From contig JYJJ01000075.1 of assembly GCA_003263775.1 (NCBI GenBank), forward strand, positions 27,179 to 91,178: a DNA stretch of 64,000 nt, in the 5' to 3' direction. Below are positions 55,256 to 64,000 of the stretch, one piece after another (position 1 is the first letter of the stretch; every line of letters begins with the position of its first letter). Position numbers and translations under genes: made by a program. The notes beneath the pieces were generated by a model that made no database searches, was not told the origin of the DNA, and saw nothing but the letters and a program-made list of their open reading frames with translations. The stretch comes from Vibrio maritimus. Its GTDB lineage: Bacteria > Pseudomonadota > Gammaproteobacteria > Enterobacterales > Vibrionaceae.

Positions 55256-57078
55256 TATGCTTGCTCCTCCGCATTTTGATCTTTGTTGGCTTGCTTCGCC
55301 GCTTCTTCTGCTGCCGCTTTTTCAGCCGCTTCACCGTATAGACGTGCCTTAGGCTGCGACTTAGTGATAGTGACGTTGCTATAGTCAATGCTTGGTGCAT
55401 TGTCTTCGTTAAAGAAGGCTAGCGAGTGTTTTAGGTAGTTCTCATCATCACGCTCAGTACAACCGTCATCTAGACGTTGGTGTGCACCACGAGACTCTTT
55501 ACGCAAGATTGCAGAGTGAACCATAGCTTCAGCGACTTCTAGGCCGTAACCCACTTCAATGGCGTACAGCAGGTCAGTGTTGAACACTTTACCTTTGTCT
55601 TTGATACTGATTTTCTTATAGCGCTGTTTTAGCTCGGCAATCTTCTCAAGCGTCGCTTGCATCAGATCTTCTTGGCGGTAGATACCACAGCCCGCTTCCA
55701 TGGTGTGGCCCATTTCAGTGCGGATTTCTGCCCAGTTTTCATCGCCTTCTTGATTCATTAGTGCGGCAATGCGTGCTTCTACGGCCTTCACTTGCGCTTC
55801 AATAGCGCTGTCATCCCAGCCCTTGAACGCTTTAGCGCGCTCAACCGCTTGCTCACCGGCAACACGGCCGAAGACCACAAACTCCGCGAGAGAGTTAGAA
55901 CCTAGACGGTTCGCACCGTGAAGGCCAACAGACGCACACTCACCCACAGCGAATAGACCTTGGATACGAGTTTCACAAGTCCCGTTGGTTTCAATACCAC
56001 CCATGGTGTAGTGCACGGTTGGACGAATTGGGATTGGCTCTTTTGCAGGGTCAACGTTGACGTACGCTTTTGCGAGCTCACAGATAAATGGAAGACGTTC
56101 TTGCAGGTACTCTTCACCAAGGTGGCGAAGATCAAGGTGAACCACATCGCCCAGTGGGTGCTTGATGGTGTTGCCTTTTTGCTGCTCATGCCAGAATGCT
56201 TGAGAAACTTTGTCACGAGGACCGAGTTCCATGTATTTGTTTTTCGGCTCACCAACCGGTGTTTCAGGGCCCATGCCATAGTCTTGTAGGTAACGGTAGC
56301 CGTTCTTGTTGACGATGATACCGCCTTCACCACGACAACCTTCGGTCATTAGAATCCCGGTACCAGGCAGACCTGTTGGGTGGTACTGAACAAACTCCAT
56401 ATCACGCAGTGGAACGCCGTGACGATATGCCATCGCCATGCCGTCGCCAGTCACGATGCCGCCGTTAGTATTACAGTGATAAACACGGCCCGCGCCGCCG
56501 GTTGCTAGGACAACTGATTTTGCCTTGATAGTGACCAGTTCACCTTCAGACATATGAATTGCAATCAGGCCCTGAACCTCGCCTTCAACCACAAGCAGGT
56601 CAACCACAAAGTACTCATCAAATCGTTTGATTTGATCGTACTTCATCGACGTTTGGAACAGAGTATGTAGCATATGGAAGCCGGTTTTATCCGCTGCAAA
56701 CCATGTGCGTTCTACCTTCATACCACCGAAACGACGGACGTTCACTTCACCGTTTTCTTTACGGCTCCATGGGCAACCCCATTGTTCCATCTGGATCATT
56801 TCACGTGTGGCATTTTCAACGAAATATTCAACAACATCCTGTTCACAAAGCCAGTCGCCACCGCCAACGGTATCGTTGAAGTGGTTATCTAGGCTATCTT
56901 CATCCTTGATTACAGCCGCAGAACCACCTTCAGCTGCCACAGTATGTGAACGCATAGGGTAGACTTTAGAGATCAGAGCTACTTCCATTTCTGGGTTAGC
57001 TTCTGCTGCTGCAATGGCAGTACGAAGACCAGCGCCGCCTGCGCCGATGACTGCGATATCTGTGGTAATTGTTTTCAC
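55255..57078 (-). CDS. frdA: Fumarate reductase flavoprotein subunit
   Basis: 607 residues, intact. N-terminal FAD motif GAGGAGLRTAIAAAE, covalent-FAD histidine in MRSHTVAAEGG, and active-site sequences HPTGLPGTG and RLGSNSLAEF. Reduces fumarate to succinate as terminal step of anaerobic respiration. First gene of frdABCD; a CRP-like site lies about 170 bases upstream. An Ala/Glu-rich C-terminal tail is longer than in E. coli. Confidence 0.98.
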   Translation of the reverse strand: MKTITTDIAVIGAGGAGLRTAIAAAEANPEMEVALISKVYPMRSHTVAAEGGSAAVIKDEDSLDNHFNDTVGGGDWLCEQDVVEYFVENATREMIQMEQWGCPWSRKENGEVNVRRFGGMKVERTWFAADKTGFHMLHTLFQTSMKYDQIKRFDEYFVVDLLVVEGEVQGLIAIHMSEGELVTIKAKSVVLATGGAGRVYHCNTNGGIVTGDGMAMAYRHGVPLRDMEFVQYHPTGLPGTGILMTEGCRGEGGIIVNKNGYRYLQDYGMGPETPVGEPKNKYMELGPRDKVSQAFWHEQQKGNTIKHPLGDVVHLDLRHLGEEYLQERLPFICELAKAYVNVDPAKEPIPIRPTVHYTMGGIETNGTCETRIQGLFAVGECASVGLHGANRLGSNSLAEFVVFGRVAGEQAVERAKAFKGWDDSAIEAQVKAVEARIAALMNQEGDENWAEIRTEMGHTMEAGCGIYRQEDLMQATLEKIAELKQRYKKISIKDKGKVFNTDLLYAIEVGYGLEVAEAMVHSAILRKESRGAHQRLDDGCTERDDENYLKHSLAFFNEDNAPSIDYSNVTITKSQPKARLYGEAAEKAAAEEAAKQANKDQNAEEQA

Positions 57079-57245
57079 AGTTATCCTCCAGTGTGTGAGA
57101 GCGAGTTTTGCTCGCGAGTTATAGTTAAAGGCTTGAAAGCTTTTTTATTAAGGCAATCAGTTTAGATAAGCAACGTGGCAAAAAAATTGACTGAGTTAGG
57201 TTTTTGCTCCGGTAATGCATGATGAAGCATAGTATTTCTATGATG

Positions 57246-57261
57246 TGTGATTAATATCACT
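57246..57261. promoter_or_regulatory. CRP-like site between frdA and epmA
   Basis: TGTGA-TTAATA-TCACT matches the CRP consensus TGTGA-N6-TCACA at 9 of 10 positions. It lies about 170 bases from the frdA start and 65 bases from the epmA start, so either gene could be the target. Confidence 0.6.
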
Positions 57262-57325
57262 TGTGATTGAGAACTTTTGAGTCCGCACTTACAATAATTA
57301 ATAACATTAACTAATGAGTTTGATA

Positions 57326-58299
57326 ATGATTACCAACCAGTGGCAGCCCACAGCCTCTATGGCTTTACTTAAAAAGCGCGCCGAGCTGATACAGGCGATT
57401 CGCAGCTTCTTTATGACAAGAGAGGTAATGGAAGTCGACACCCCGGCGATGAGTCATGCACGGTGACCGATGTGCATTTACATACCTTCAAGACGGAATT
57501 TGTCGGCCCTGGTTATGCCGATGGCCGCCAGCTCTATTTTATGACCAGTCCTGAATTTCATATGAAGCGACTGCTTGCGGCAGGAAGTGGGTCTATCTAT
57601 CAGATAAACAAAGCATTTCGTAATGAAGAGAGCGGTCGTCATCACAATCCAGAGTTCACCATGCTTGAGTGGTATCGCGTTGGGTTTGATCACCATCAGT
57701 TGATGGATGAGATGGACGAGTTACTGATGATGGTACTTGGTTGCGGCCATGCTGAGCGTATGACTTATCAGCAGGCGTTTATCACGCACCTCGGCATTTG
57801 CCCTTTGAGTGCAGAGATGTCGGCGCTACGAGAAGCTTCAGCACCACTAGGCTTGAGTGATATTGCTGATAAAGAGCAAGATCGCGATACGCTACTACAG
57901 CTGCTGTTTAGCATGGGAGTTGAGACTCAAATTGGCAAGGACGCGCCTGCCTTTGTTTACGATTTTCCAGCCTCACAAGCAGCGCTTGCTAAAGTGAATC
58001 CAGAAGATGAGCGCGTTGCTGATCGCTTTGAAGTCTATTTCAAAGGCATTGAGTTAGCGAACGGGTTTCATGAACTGGACAACCCGGAAGAGCAATTAGC
58101 ACGCTTTGAAGAGGACAATCAAAAGCGGCAGACAATGGGCCTAGCACCCCAGCCGATTGATCATCATTTGATCGAGGCGTTAAGAGCGGGTTTGCCAGCT
58201 TGTGCTGGTGTAGCACTGGGGATCGACAGGCTAATTATGCTCGCGCTGGGCGCAACTCATATCGATGAGGTTGTCGCTTTCCCTTTCCCTAGAGCCTAA
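57326..58299 (+). CDS. epmA: EF-P lysine ligase EpmA (frameshift in given sequence)
   Basis: 324 residues after repair. A shortened class II lysyl-tRNA synthetase (no anticodon-binding domain) that attaches beta-lysine to Lys34 of EF-P. Class II motif 2 (YQINKAFRNEESGRHHNPEFTMLEWYR) and motif 3 (GVALGIDRLIMLALG) are plain. The frame breaks near 57460, where one A is missing (MSHA then TVTDVHLHTF). Divergent from frdA as in E. coli. Its stop overlaps the stop of the convergent EamA gene. Confidence 0.95.
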
Positions 58300-59190
58300 C
58301 TCACCAAAATACTGGTGCCGATGACAGCAAATACGGCACCAAGCCAGGCGTACTTATTGGGTCTTTGTTTGGTGTAAATCCACAGTAGCGGCAATACCAT
58401 AATTGGCGTGGTTGATGAGAGTAGCGCGACCATGCCCACATTGCCTGTCTGCAGCGCAAACAGAATCAACGTCATGCCAACTGCCATGCCAGAAAGCCAT
58501 TGAGCGCGGTAATACCAAAAATGGACCAGTTAATCGGGTTCAAACTCTTGGCGTGCTTAGCGCCAGTAAATAAGAACAGACTGTGGGCAACAAATGCGGT
58601 GATCATACGAATTGCAGAGGCAGCCACAGGGTCGATATTGGTTTGCATTACTGGCTTAGCAATAATGCGCCTAGTGCCTGACACAGTGCTGCGGTGATCC
58701 CCAAACCCACCCCAAACCAAACATTACCTTTGATGGTTTCAAGTTCACTCGTTTTACTGTTGTTTGAGCCTCTACGGCCAAAGAAAATGGCGGTAGCAAC
58801 GCCGGAGAAAACCAATGCTGACCCTAGAAGCTCTATGGGTGACATGGTTTCTGAGAAAAGAAAATAGCCTAGCACGGCAGAGAATACCGCGTGACAAGAG
58901 AATAGCAGCCCTGCCTGTCTTGGCCCCATTCGATTTAAGCATGCGAACAGTGCGGTATCCCCGATAAAGATGCCGATTAAACCCGAGAGCATCATTGGCG
59001 TGATATGCACGGACTCAACGCTTGCCCAGCCGCCCGTGATGGCCGCCATTGATGAAAGCATTAAGGCGGTGCAGCCCATTCGCCATCGACTATAAGAAAA
59101 TGAGCCCAAATGTTTGGCTGGCTTCACCGAGATAATGCTTGAAACCGCCCACAAAAAGGCAGCGATCAGTGCCAGCCATTCAAATCCCAT
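58296..59190 (-). CDS. EamA/DMT-family permease (two frameshifts in given sequence)
   Basis: About 298 residues after repair, the usual size for a ten-span drug/metabolite transporter with two EamA repeats. Restoring one G near plus 58660 joins GALL to AKPVMQTNIDP, and one G near 58498 joins ITALNG to LSGMAVGMTLILF. The N-terminal repeat (WLALIAAFLWAVSSIISVKPAKHLG) and C-terminal repeat (LLSSTTPIMVLPLLW) are complete. Substrate unknown; likely a metabolite exporter. Single gene. Confidence 0.82.
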
Positions 59191-59289
59191 TGCTATCCCT
59201 AGTCCTTGCTCAGTGCTGCGATACGAGCACCATTGATTATTCGATGATTTAACTAGGTTTTACTATGAGGTCTTGGAAAGTGCAATTGA

Positions 59290-59315
59290 AATCCTCTCAC
59301 CTTGGCAAGAGGATT
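59290..59315 (-). terminator. Hairpin after the DASS carrier gene
   Basis: AATCCTCT/AGAGGATT stem on the minus strand shortly past the stop; T-tract weak. Confidence 0.5.
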
Positions 59316-59327
59316 CCACTTCGGGGG

Positions 59328-60743
59328 CTAGGTAAAGATCAGCATCGCCGCGTAGACGATCATTAGGCCAATAATACCGATGATAAGACCGGTTTTTGCC
59401 ATGTCTTTGCTCTCAATAAGCCCAGTAGAGTAGGCCAATGAATTGGGCGGGGTAGAGACGGGCAGAATCATACCGAGAGAGGCTGAGAACGCGACGACAA
59501 CCAATAAGCCTTGTAAGCCACCTATGGCGGCCAAACTCTCCATAGAGGCACCAATAGCGGCGGCAATGGGCATGAGCAGGTTAGCAGTTGCGGTATTGGA
59601 CATAAAGTTGGCCATCAACCAACAGACAATCGACAGAGTAATGACGACTGCGACCGGAGACAAAGACTCGTAGTCAATGGCATGAGCCAGTGCTTCAGCG
59701 AGCCCAGTTTTATCAAGACCGATACCAATGGCAATACCACCGGCAACCAGCCACAACACATCCCAGTTGATCAGTTTGAGCTCTTCTTTACCCATGATGC
59801 CGGTTAGAGTGAACACTGCCAGTGGGATGATTGAGACCACATAGGTGTTCATGCCGTGCAGTTTGGTGGTCATCCATAACAAGATAGTTGCTGCGAAGGT
59901 GGCATACACTACCATAGCGCGCCAGTTGCGCTGGAATTTCCCTTCAAGCTTGAGCACCATTTTGTCTTCTGAAGAAGGGAAGAGCTTTTGCAGCAGAAAC
60001 CAAGCGATGGTGAGCTGAATAATCACAAACGGTAGGCCCATCATCATCCACTGCAGAAAGTCGATGCTGTTCTCACCGGTTAGGTATTGCAGAGCAATGG
60101 CATTGGGTGGGGTACCGATAGGAGTCGCAATACCACCCGTATTGGCAGCGATAGGAATACATAGCACTAAGGCTTTAATACCCAAGTCTCCCTTTGGCGC
60201 TGAGGCTACAATAGGACCAAGCAGCGCCAGCATCATTACTGTGGTGGCGGTATTGGACATAAACATCGAGAACACAGCAGTAATCAACATCAGGCCAAGC
60301 ATGATAAAGCGAGGTTGGTTGCCAAAAGGGCGTAGCAGGACTCGAGCTAGGTTGTTATCAAGCTCATACTTGGAAGCGGCAATCGCCAGTGCAAACCCGC
60401 CCATAAATAGAATGATGATCGGCGAAGAAAAGGCACTGAAAATGTCGGTATAGACTAGGAGCTCACCGATATCATGGCCTGCTGGTGGCGTACGGAACAG
60501 ATGCAACCCTTTGTCTGAAATCATCACCAGCTCAAGGGCGATAATCAATATCGACGTAGCAAAGACAGGTACGGGTTCCAGTACCCAAAGTAAGGCGGCG
60601 AGCAGGAAAATGGCCAACAAACGGTGTTGGATCAGCGTGAGATCGTCGATGGGTATCCAATCAATCGGCATCATCAAGACGCCAAAGGGCACTAAAAAGC
60701 AGATAAGTAGCCTAATTAGTGTCCCGCTATTCATTTTTGGCAT
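59328..60743 (-). CDS. DASS (SLC13) family Na+/dicarboxylate symporter
   Basis: 471 residues, intact. The two Ser-Asn-Thr motifs that bind Na+ and carboxylate are present (MSNTATTVMM and MSNTATANLLMP), each in a helical-hairpin repeat, as in VcINDY. Probably takes up succinate, fumarate or malate with Na+. With dcuA, aspA and frd in the same window, it adds a second route for C4 acids. VcINDY-type identity is inferred from motifs, not proven. Confidence 0.88.
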   Translation of the reverse strand: MPKMNSGTLIRLLICFLVPFGVLMMPIDWIPIDDLTLIQHRLLAIFLLAALLWVLEPVPVFATSILIIALELVMISDKGLHLFRTPPAGHDIGELLVYTDIFSAFSSPIIILFMGGFALAIAASKYELDNNLARVLLRPFGNQPRFIMLGLMLITAVFSMFMSNTATTVMMLALLGPIVASAPKGDLGIKALVLCIPIAANTGGIATPIGTPPNAIALQYLTGENSIDFLQWMMMGLPFVIIQLTIAWFLLQKLFPSSEDKMVLKLEGKFQRNWRAMVVYATFAATILLWMTTKLHGMNTYVVSIIPLAVFTLTGIMGKEELKLINWDVLWLVAGGIAIGIGLDKTGLAEALAHAIDYESLSPVAVVITLSIVCWLMANFMSNTATANLLMPIAAAIGASMESLAAIGGLQGLLVVVAFSASLGMILPVSTPPNSLAYSTGLIESKDMAKTGLIIGIIGLMIVYAAMLIFT

Positions 60744-60923
60744 GGGGCGGCACCTGGGTTAAAAGTGAGACTGCCGCATAGGTTAAAATATAAACGCCGT
60801 TCGGTCTTGGACAGGCGTTAAAGTTTTGAAAAGTCGAGGGAAGATTTGGAACGTGTTTTGTTTTGCGTCAAGAATCAATGCGGTAATCATGACGTGATGC
60901 TGCTAGTGGATGTGCTACAGGCA

Positions 60924-60950
60924 ATAAAAAACGGCGCCATGGCGCCGTTC
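60924..60950 (-). terminator. Terminator of psd
   Basis: ACGGCGCC/GGCGCCGT stem followed on the minus strand by a T-run, about 25 bases past the corrected psd stop. Confidence 0.82.
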
Positions 60951-60975
60951 TCAATCATTAAGATTGCAAAGTTGA

Positions 60976-61877
60976 TTAGCTATTAGAGTCGGTTTCAATC
61001 TCTGAAGCTTCAGTTTCAAGGCCTAGGGCATGCGCGAAAGGGTACCCATTACCGTTGGTGCATTGTTTTCCATGCTGTCATCAAAACGAATGCTGTCTTT
61101 AGCAAACAGGTTGATAACCGTTGAACCTAGCTTAAAGCGGCCCATCTCTTCACCCTTCTTAAGGATGATAGCCTTATCGCCTTCTGCAGGGTAATCCCAA
61201 GTGTATACAGTGTTTCCACGTGGTGGCGTCACAGTGCCTGCCCATACGAGCTCAATAGCACCAACAATGGTTGCGCCTACAAGCACTTGTGCCATAGGAC
61301 CAAACTCGGTATCGAAGATACAAACCACACGCTCGTTACGTGCGAATAGGTTTGGAACATTCTCAGCCGTCAGTGGGTTTACAGAGAATAGGTCACCCGG
61401 TACGTAAATCATCTGACGCAGCGTACCATCACATGGCATGTGAACACGGTGGTAGTCACGTGGTGATAGGTACAAAGTCGCAAATTCACCTTCAGCAAAC
61501 TCGGCCGCGAGCTCTGGGCTACCACCTAGTAGTTCTTGAGCGGTGTAGTCATGGTTTTTCGCTTGGATAAGCTTACCGTCAGTGATAGGGCCAAATTGGC
61601 TAACACACGCATCCGCTGGGTGAGCGATAACCGACTCACCTTCGGCGATAGGGCGCATTCCCGGCTTTAATTCGCGAACGAAAAACTCGTTAAACGTTTT
61701 AAAGTGTTTTGGATCGCTGTGCAGCGCTTCGTCCATGTTGACGTTATATTGCTTGATAAACCAACGAATGATCGCTGTTGTTAGACCGCCTGCTTTTGCT
61801 GATGCCAGTTTACCTACGAGGCGTGTTAGGCCGTGTTGAGGTATCCAGTATTGCAGTCCAACTTTAATCTTATCCAT
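60976..61877 (-). CDS. psd: Phosphatidylserine decarboxylase proenzyme (frameshift near C-terminus)
   Basis: Inner-membrane enzyme that makes phosphatidylethanolamine. The proenzyme cleaves itself at LGST (Ser252 becomes the pyruvoyl group); also seen are HPADACVSQFG and SPRDYHRVHMP with the Asp-His pair. The frame as given stops early at about residue 284; adding one C on the coding strand near plus 61042 gives VMGTPFAHALGLETEAS and a natural stop at 60976 (300 residues). The C-terminal tail is acidic. Neighbour of rsgA and orn as in E. coli. Confidence 0.94.
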
Positions 61878-62027
61878 TGTCTAAAATTCCAACGTTAATT
61901 GATTGATATTACTTCAGGGCGCGAGATACTAATGGAAATCGCTTCAAATGTCAGCAAATTGTGACAAGCAGACGGACAGACTGTTAAACCCGTCCGACTC
62001 TCTCAGAATGACAGAACGCTCTAAGAA

Positions 62028-63081
62028 CTACAGGTCGGCTTTTTTGCTACGTGAGTACTGACGATTAGCTTTGCCTTCACCCATGCTTTCAATGATGCGG
62101 TGGTAGTTATCGAATCGAACTGGATCGATTTTTCCTTCTTCCACAGCTTCACGCAGCAGACAGCCAGGGTCGTCTAGGTGTTTGCAGTCACGGAACTTAC
62201 AGCCGCCAAGGTAGGGTTTGAATTCAACAAAGGCTTCAGTGACTTCATTGGGTTCTAAGTGCCAAAGACCAAACTCACGTACTCCCGGCGAGTCAATCAA
62301 ATCGCCACCTGATGGGAAGTGATACAGTCTTGCTGCAGTCGTTGTGTGCTGACCTAGGCCCGAGTTCTCAGAAACAGCACCTTCCTCTACGTCGAGTTCT
62401 GGCATTAGCGCATTCACTAAGCTGGATTTACCCACGCCGGATTGCCCAACGAAGATGTTGATCTTGTCTTTTAGGTGCGTCTCTAGTTCGGCAATGCCTT
62501 CGCCCGATTCTTTACTAACCAAAAGTACCTTATAGCCGATGTTTTTGTACACATCGAGTAGCTGATAGAAGCTTCTCGCTCTTCTTCTGGGATCAGGTCG
62601 ATCTTGTTTAGCACGACTAATGGCGCAATTTGTAGTGTCTCTGAGGCGATCAGGTAGCGATCGATAATGTTTAGCGAAAGCTCTGGTACAACCGCAGAGA
62701 CAATCACCATTTGGTCAACGTTAGCGGCGACAGGCTTCAGACCGTCGTAATAATCAGGGCGCGTTAGCATGGATGTTCTTGCTCTACTGCTTCGACAACA
62801 CCGGAAATACCATGCATCGACTCTAGACCAATACGCCATTTTACGCGGTCGCCAGACACCAAAGATTCAATACCACGGCGCAAATTACAGCGGTGGATTT
62901 CTTTGGTTTCCAAGTCCTCGATATCCGCATGTTGGCCGAATCGAGTGATTACTAGCCCCTGCTTAACCCCGCCAAGCATGGTTTCATCCCATTGGATGGT
63001 TTCTTCTTTTGCTAGTTTCTTCTTTTGGTTGCTGCGTACTCGACGCACTTGACCTTTGGTTAGTTTTTTCTTTTTCGCCAC
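62028..63081 (-). CDS. rsgA: Ribosome small-subunit-dependent GTPase RsgA (two frameshifts in given sequence)
   Basis: 351 residues after repair. Circularly permuted GTPase that aids late 30S maturation. Parts: basic N-terminus and OB-fold (about 1-110), GTPase domain with NKIDL, GQSGVGKSSLVNAL and DSPGVREFG, and a C-terminal zinc domain (CKFRDCKHLDDPGC with a His). Restore one A near plus 62777 (VEQE then TSMLTRPDYYDG) and one T near 62570 (EEEREA then FYQLLDVYKNIG). Divergent from orn. Confidence 0.94.
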
Positions 63082-63180
63082 GATATTTCATTGATGCGAA
63101 TCGCATCAAACCATTTTGGTTACTGAATTTAATTTCGGTATAGTACCTCTTTTGACAGAAAACAAATAGACGAGGGCGTT

Positions 63181-63725
63181 ATGTCTTTCAGCGATGACAA
63201 TTTGATCTGGGTTGATCTAGAGATGACCGGACTGGATCCTGAGACACACAAAATCATCGAGATCGCGAGCATTGTGACCGATAGCGAGTTAAATATCTTG
63301 CTGAAGGCCCGGTTATTGCCATCCATCAACCTGAAACGGAACTTGCGAAAATGGACGATTGGTGCACGAACACCCATACCGCAAGCGGGCTGGTGGCGCG
63401 TGTTCAAGCTAGTGAGCACAATGAAGAGAGCGCCATTCGCGAGACTATTGCGTTTCTAGAGAAGTGGGTGCCGAAGGGTAAATCGCCTATTTGTGGTAAC
63501 AGTATTGGTCAGGATCGCCGTTTCTTATACAAGCATATGCCTGAGCTTGAAGAGTACTTCCACTATCGTTACGTTGATGTCAGTACGATTAAAGAGCTCA
63601 CTCGTCGTTGGAAACCGGAAGTTCTAGATGGTTTTTCCAAACAGGGTACGCACCTAGCTTTGGATGACATTCGTGAGTCGATTGCCGAACTCAAGTACTA
63701 CCGTGAAACGATTTTCACTATCTGA
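63181..63725 (+). CDS. orn: Oligoribonuclease (frameshift in given sequence)
   Basis: 181 residues after repair. DEDDh 3'-5' exonuclease that finishes RNA decay by cutting very short oligonucleotides and also degrades pGpG. D12 and E14 lie in WVDLEMTGLD; the HMPELEEYFHYRYVDVST and GTHLALDDIRESI motifs follow. One G is missing near 63300 (SELNILA then EGPVIAIHQPE). The gene is essential in many gamma-proteobacteria, supporting sequence error. Confidence 0.95.
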
Positions 63726-63840
63726 TCGTTGAATACTTGTTAAAAACAAGGACTTTGGGCTGCGATAGCGAGGAGATCACCGAAAAATTGTGTGCTTTTT
63801 CATCAAACGAAAAAAAGATCATTTTTTTATTGGTAAGGAC

Positions 63841-63868
63841 TTGCATCACAAAAAAATGCTCTTATAAT
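63841..63868 (+). promoter_or_regulatory. Probable promoter of the tRNA-Gly gene
   Basis: TTGCAT (63841-63846), a 16-base spacer and TATAAT (63863-63868), followed by a G+C-rich stretch, typical of stable-RNA promoters. Confidence 0.75.
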
Positions 63869-63899
63869 TCGCAGCCCTGAACGACGAAAGACGTTCAAT

Positions 63900-63975
63900 G
63901 CGACACTAGCTCAGTTGGTAGAGCGCAACCTTGCCAAGGTTGAGGTCACGAGTTCGAACCTCGTGTGTCGCTCCA
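63900..63975 (+). tRNA. tRNA-Gly (anticodon GCC)
   Basis: 76 bases with a seven-pair acceptor stem (GCGACAC/GTGTCGC), TAGCTCAGTTGG D-arm, anticodon loop TTGCCAA (GCC at 63933-63935) with a CAACC/GGTTG stem, GTTCGAACC T-arm, and encoded CCA. Further tRNA genes may follow beyond the window. Confidence 0.97.
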
Positions 63976-64000
63976 CTTTTCTTCAAGGTGGAAAGTATAG

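Noticed and set aside
1..64000. Prophage, IS, integron, CRISPR or defence island
   Set aside because: No transposase, integrase, repeat array, cas gene or known defence domain was seen; gene content is core throughout.

Overview
The window reads as a stretch of the large chromosome of a Vibrio species. The evidence is gene content and order: a CrbS-type transporter/histidine-kinase hybrid, the DUF485-ActP pair with a LuxR-type response regulator, families I associate with Vibrio (DUF3316-like, VC2662-like), the frdABCD-epmA and epmB/efp arrangements, and rpmBG, cpxRA/cpxP-fieF-pfkA, groESL and psd-rsgA-orn in gamma-proteobacterial order. Species cannot be fixed by reading. No phage, IS element, integron, CRISPR array or toxin/defence island was seen; this is core chromosome.

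Layout. 1-17 kb: an exonuclease and a cNMP/CBS/nucleotidyltransferase signalling protein, an MFS carrier, the CrbS sensor, acetate permease ActP with its DUF485 partner, a MarC protein, the CrbR-like regulator, then dsbD, dcuA and aspA (C4-dicarboxylate and aspartate use). 17-25 kb: fxsA, mutM, two lipid A acyltransferases, slmA, coaBC, radC, rpmB-rpmG, trmL. 25-36 kb: an M14 carboxypeptidase, cpxRA divergent from cpxP, fieF, pfkA, tpiA, small poorly known genes, a cysteine-rich HTH regulator, glpX and zapB. 36-46 kb: a TetR regulator with a DHH phosphoesterase, envC-gpmI, yibN-secB-gpsA-cysE and a MATE exporter. 46-58 kb: groESL, a repeat-containing exported protein, an MgtC-like protein, epmB/efp, a lipoprotein divergent from an SPFH protein, frdABCD and epmA. 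58-64 kb: an EamA permease, a DASS dicarboxylate carrier, psd, rsgA, orn and tRNA-Gly(GCC).

How the genes work together. Carbon flow is a theme: acetate sensing and uptake (CrbS, ActP, CrbR), C4-dicarboxylate uptake and fumarate respiration (DcuA, AspA, FrdABCD, DASS carrier) and glycolysis/gluconeogenesis (PfkA, TpiA, GpmI, GlpX). Envelope quality control (Cpx, EnvC, LpxL/LpxM-type enzymes, Psd, DsbD) and translation support (EF-P with EpmA and EpmB, RsgA, L28, L33, TrmL) are also well represented.

The most important caution: 19 genes, many normally essential (groEL, tpiA, gpmI, coaBC, orn, psd, frdB), are broken by single missing bases. I located 24 such sites. Each can be repaired by lengthening a short run by one base, 18 of them G/C runs, and none needs a base removed. 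This points to sequence error rather than biology, so these genes are annotated as whole genes with the break noted.
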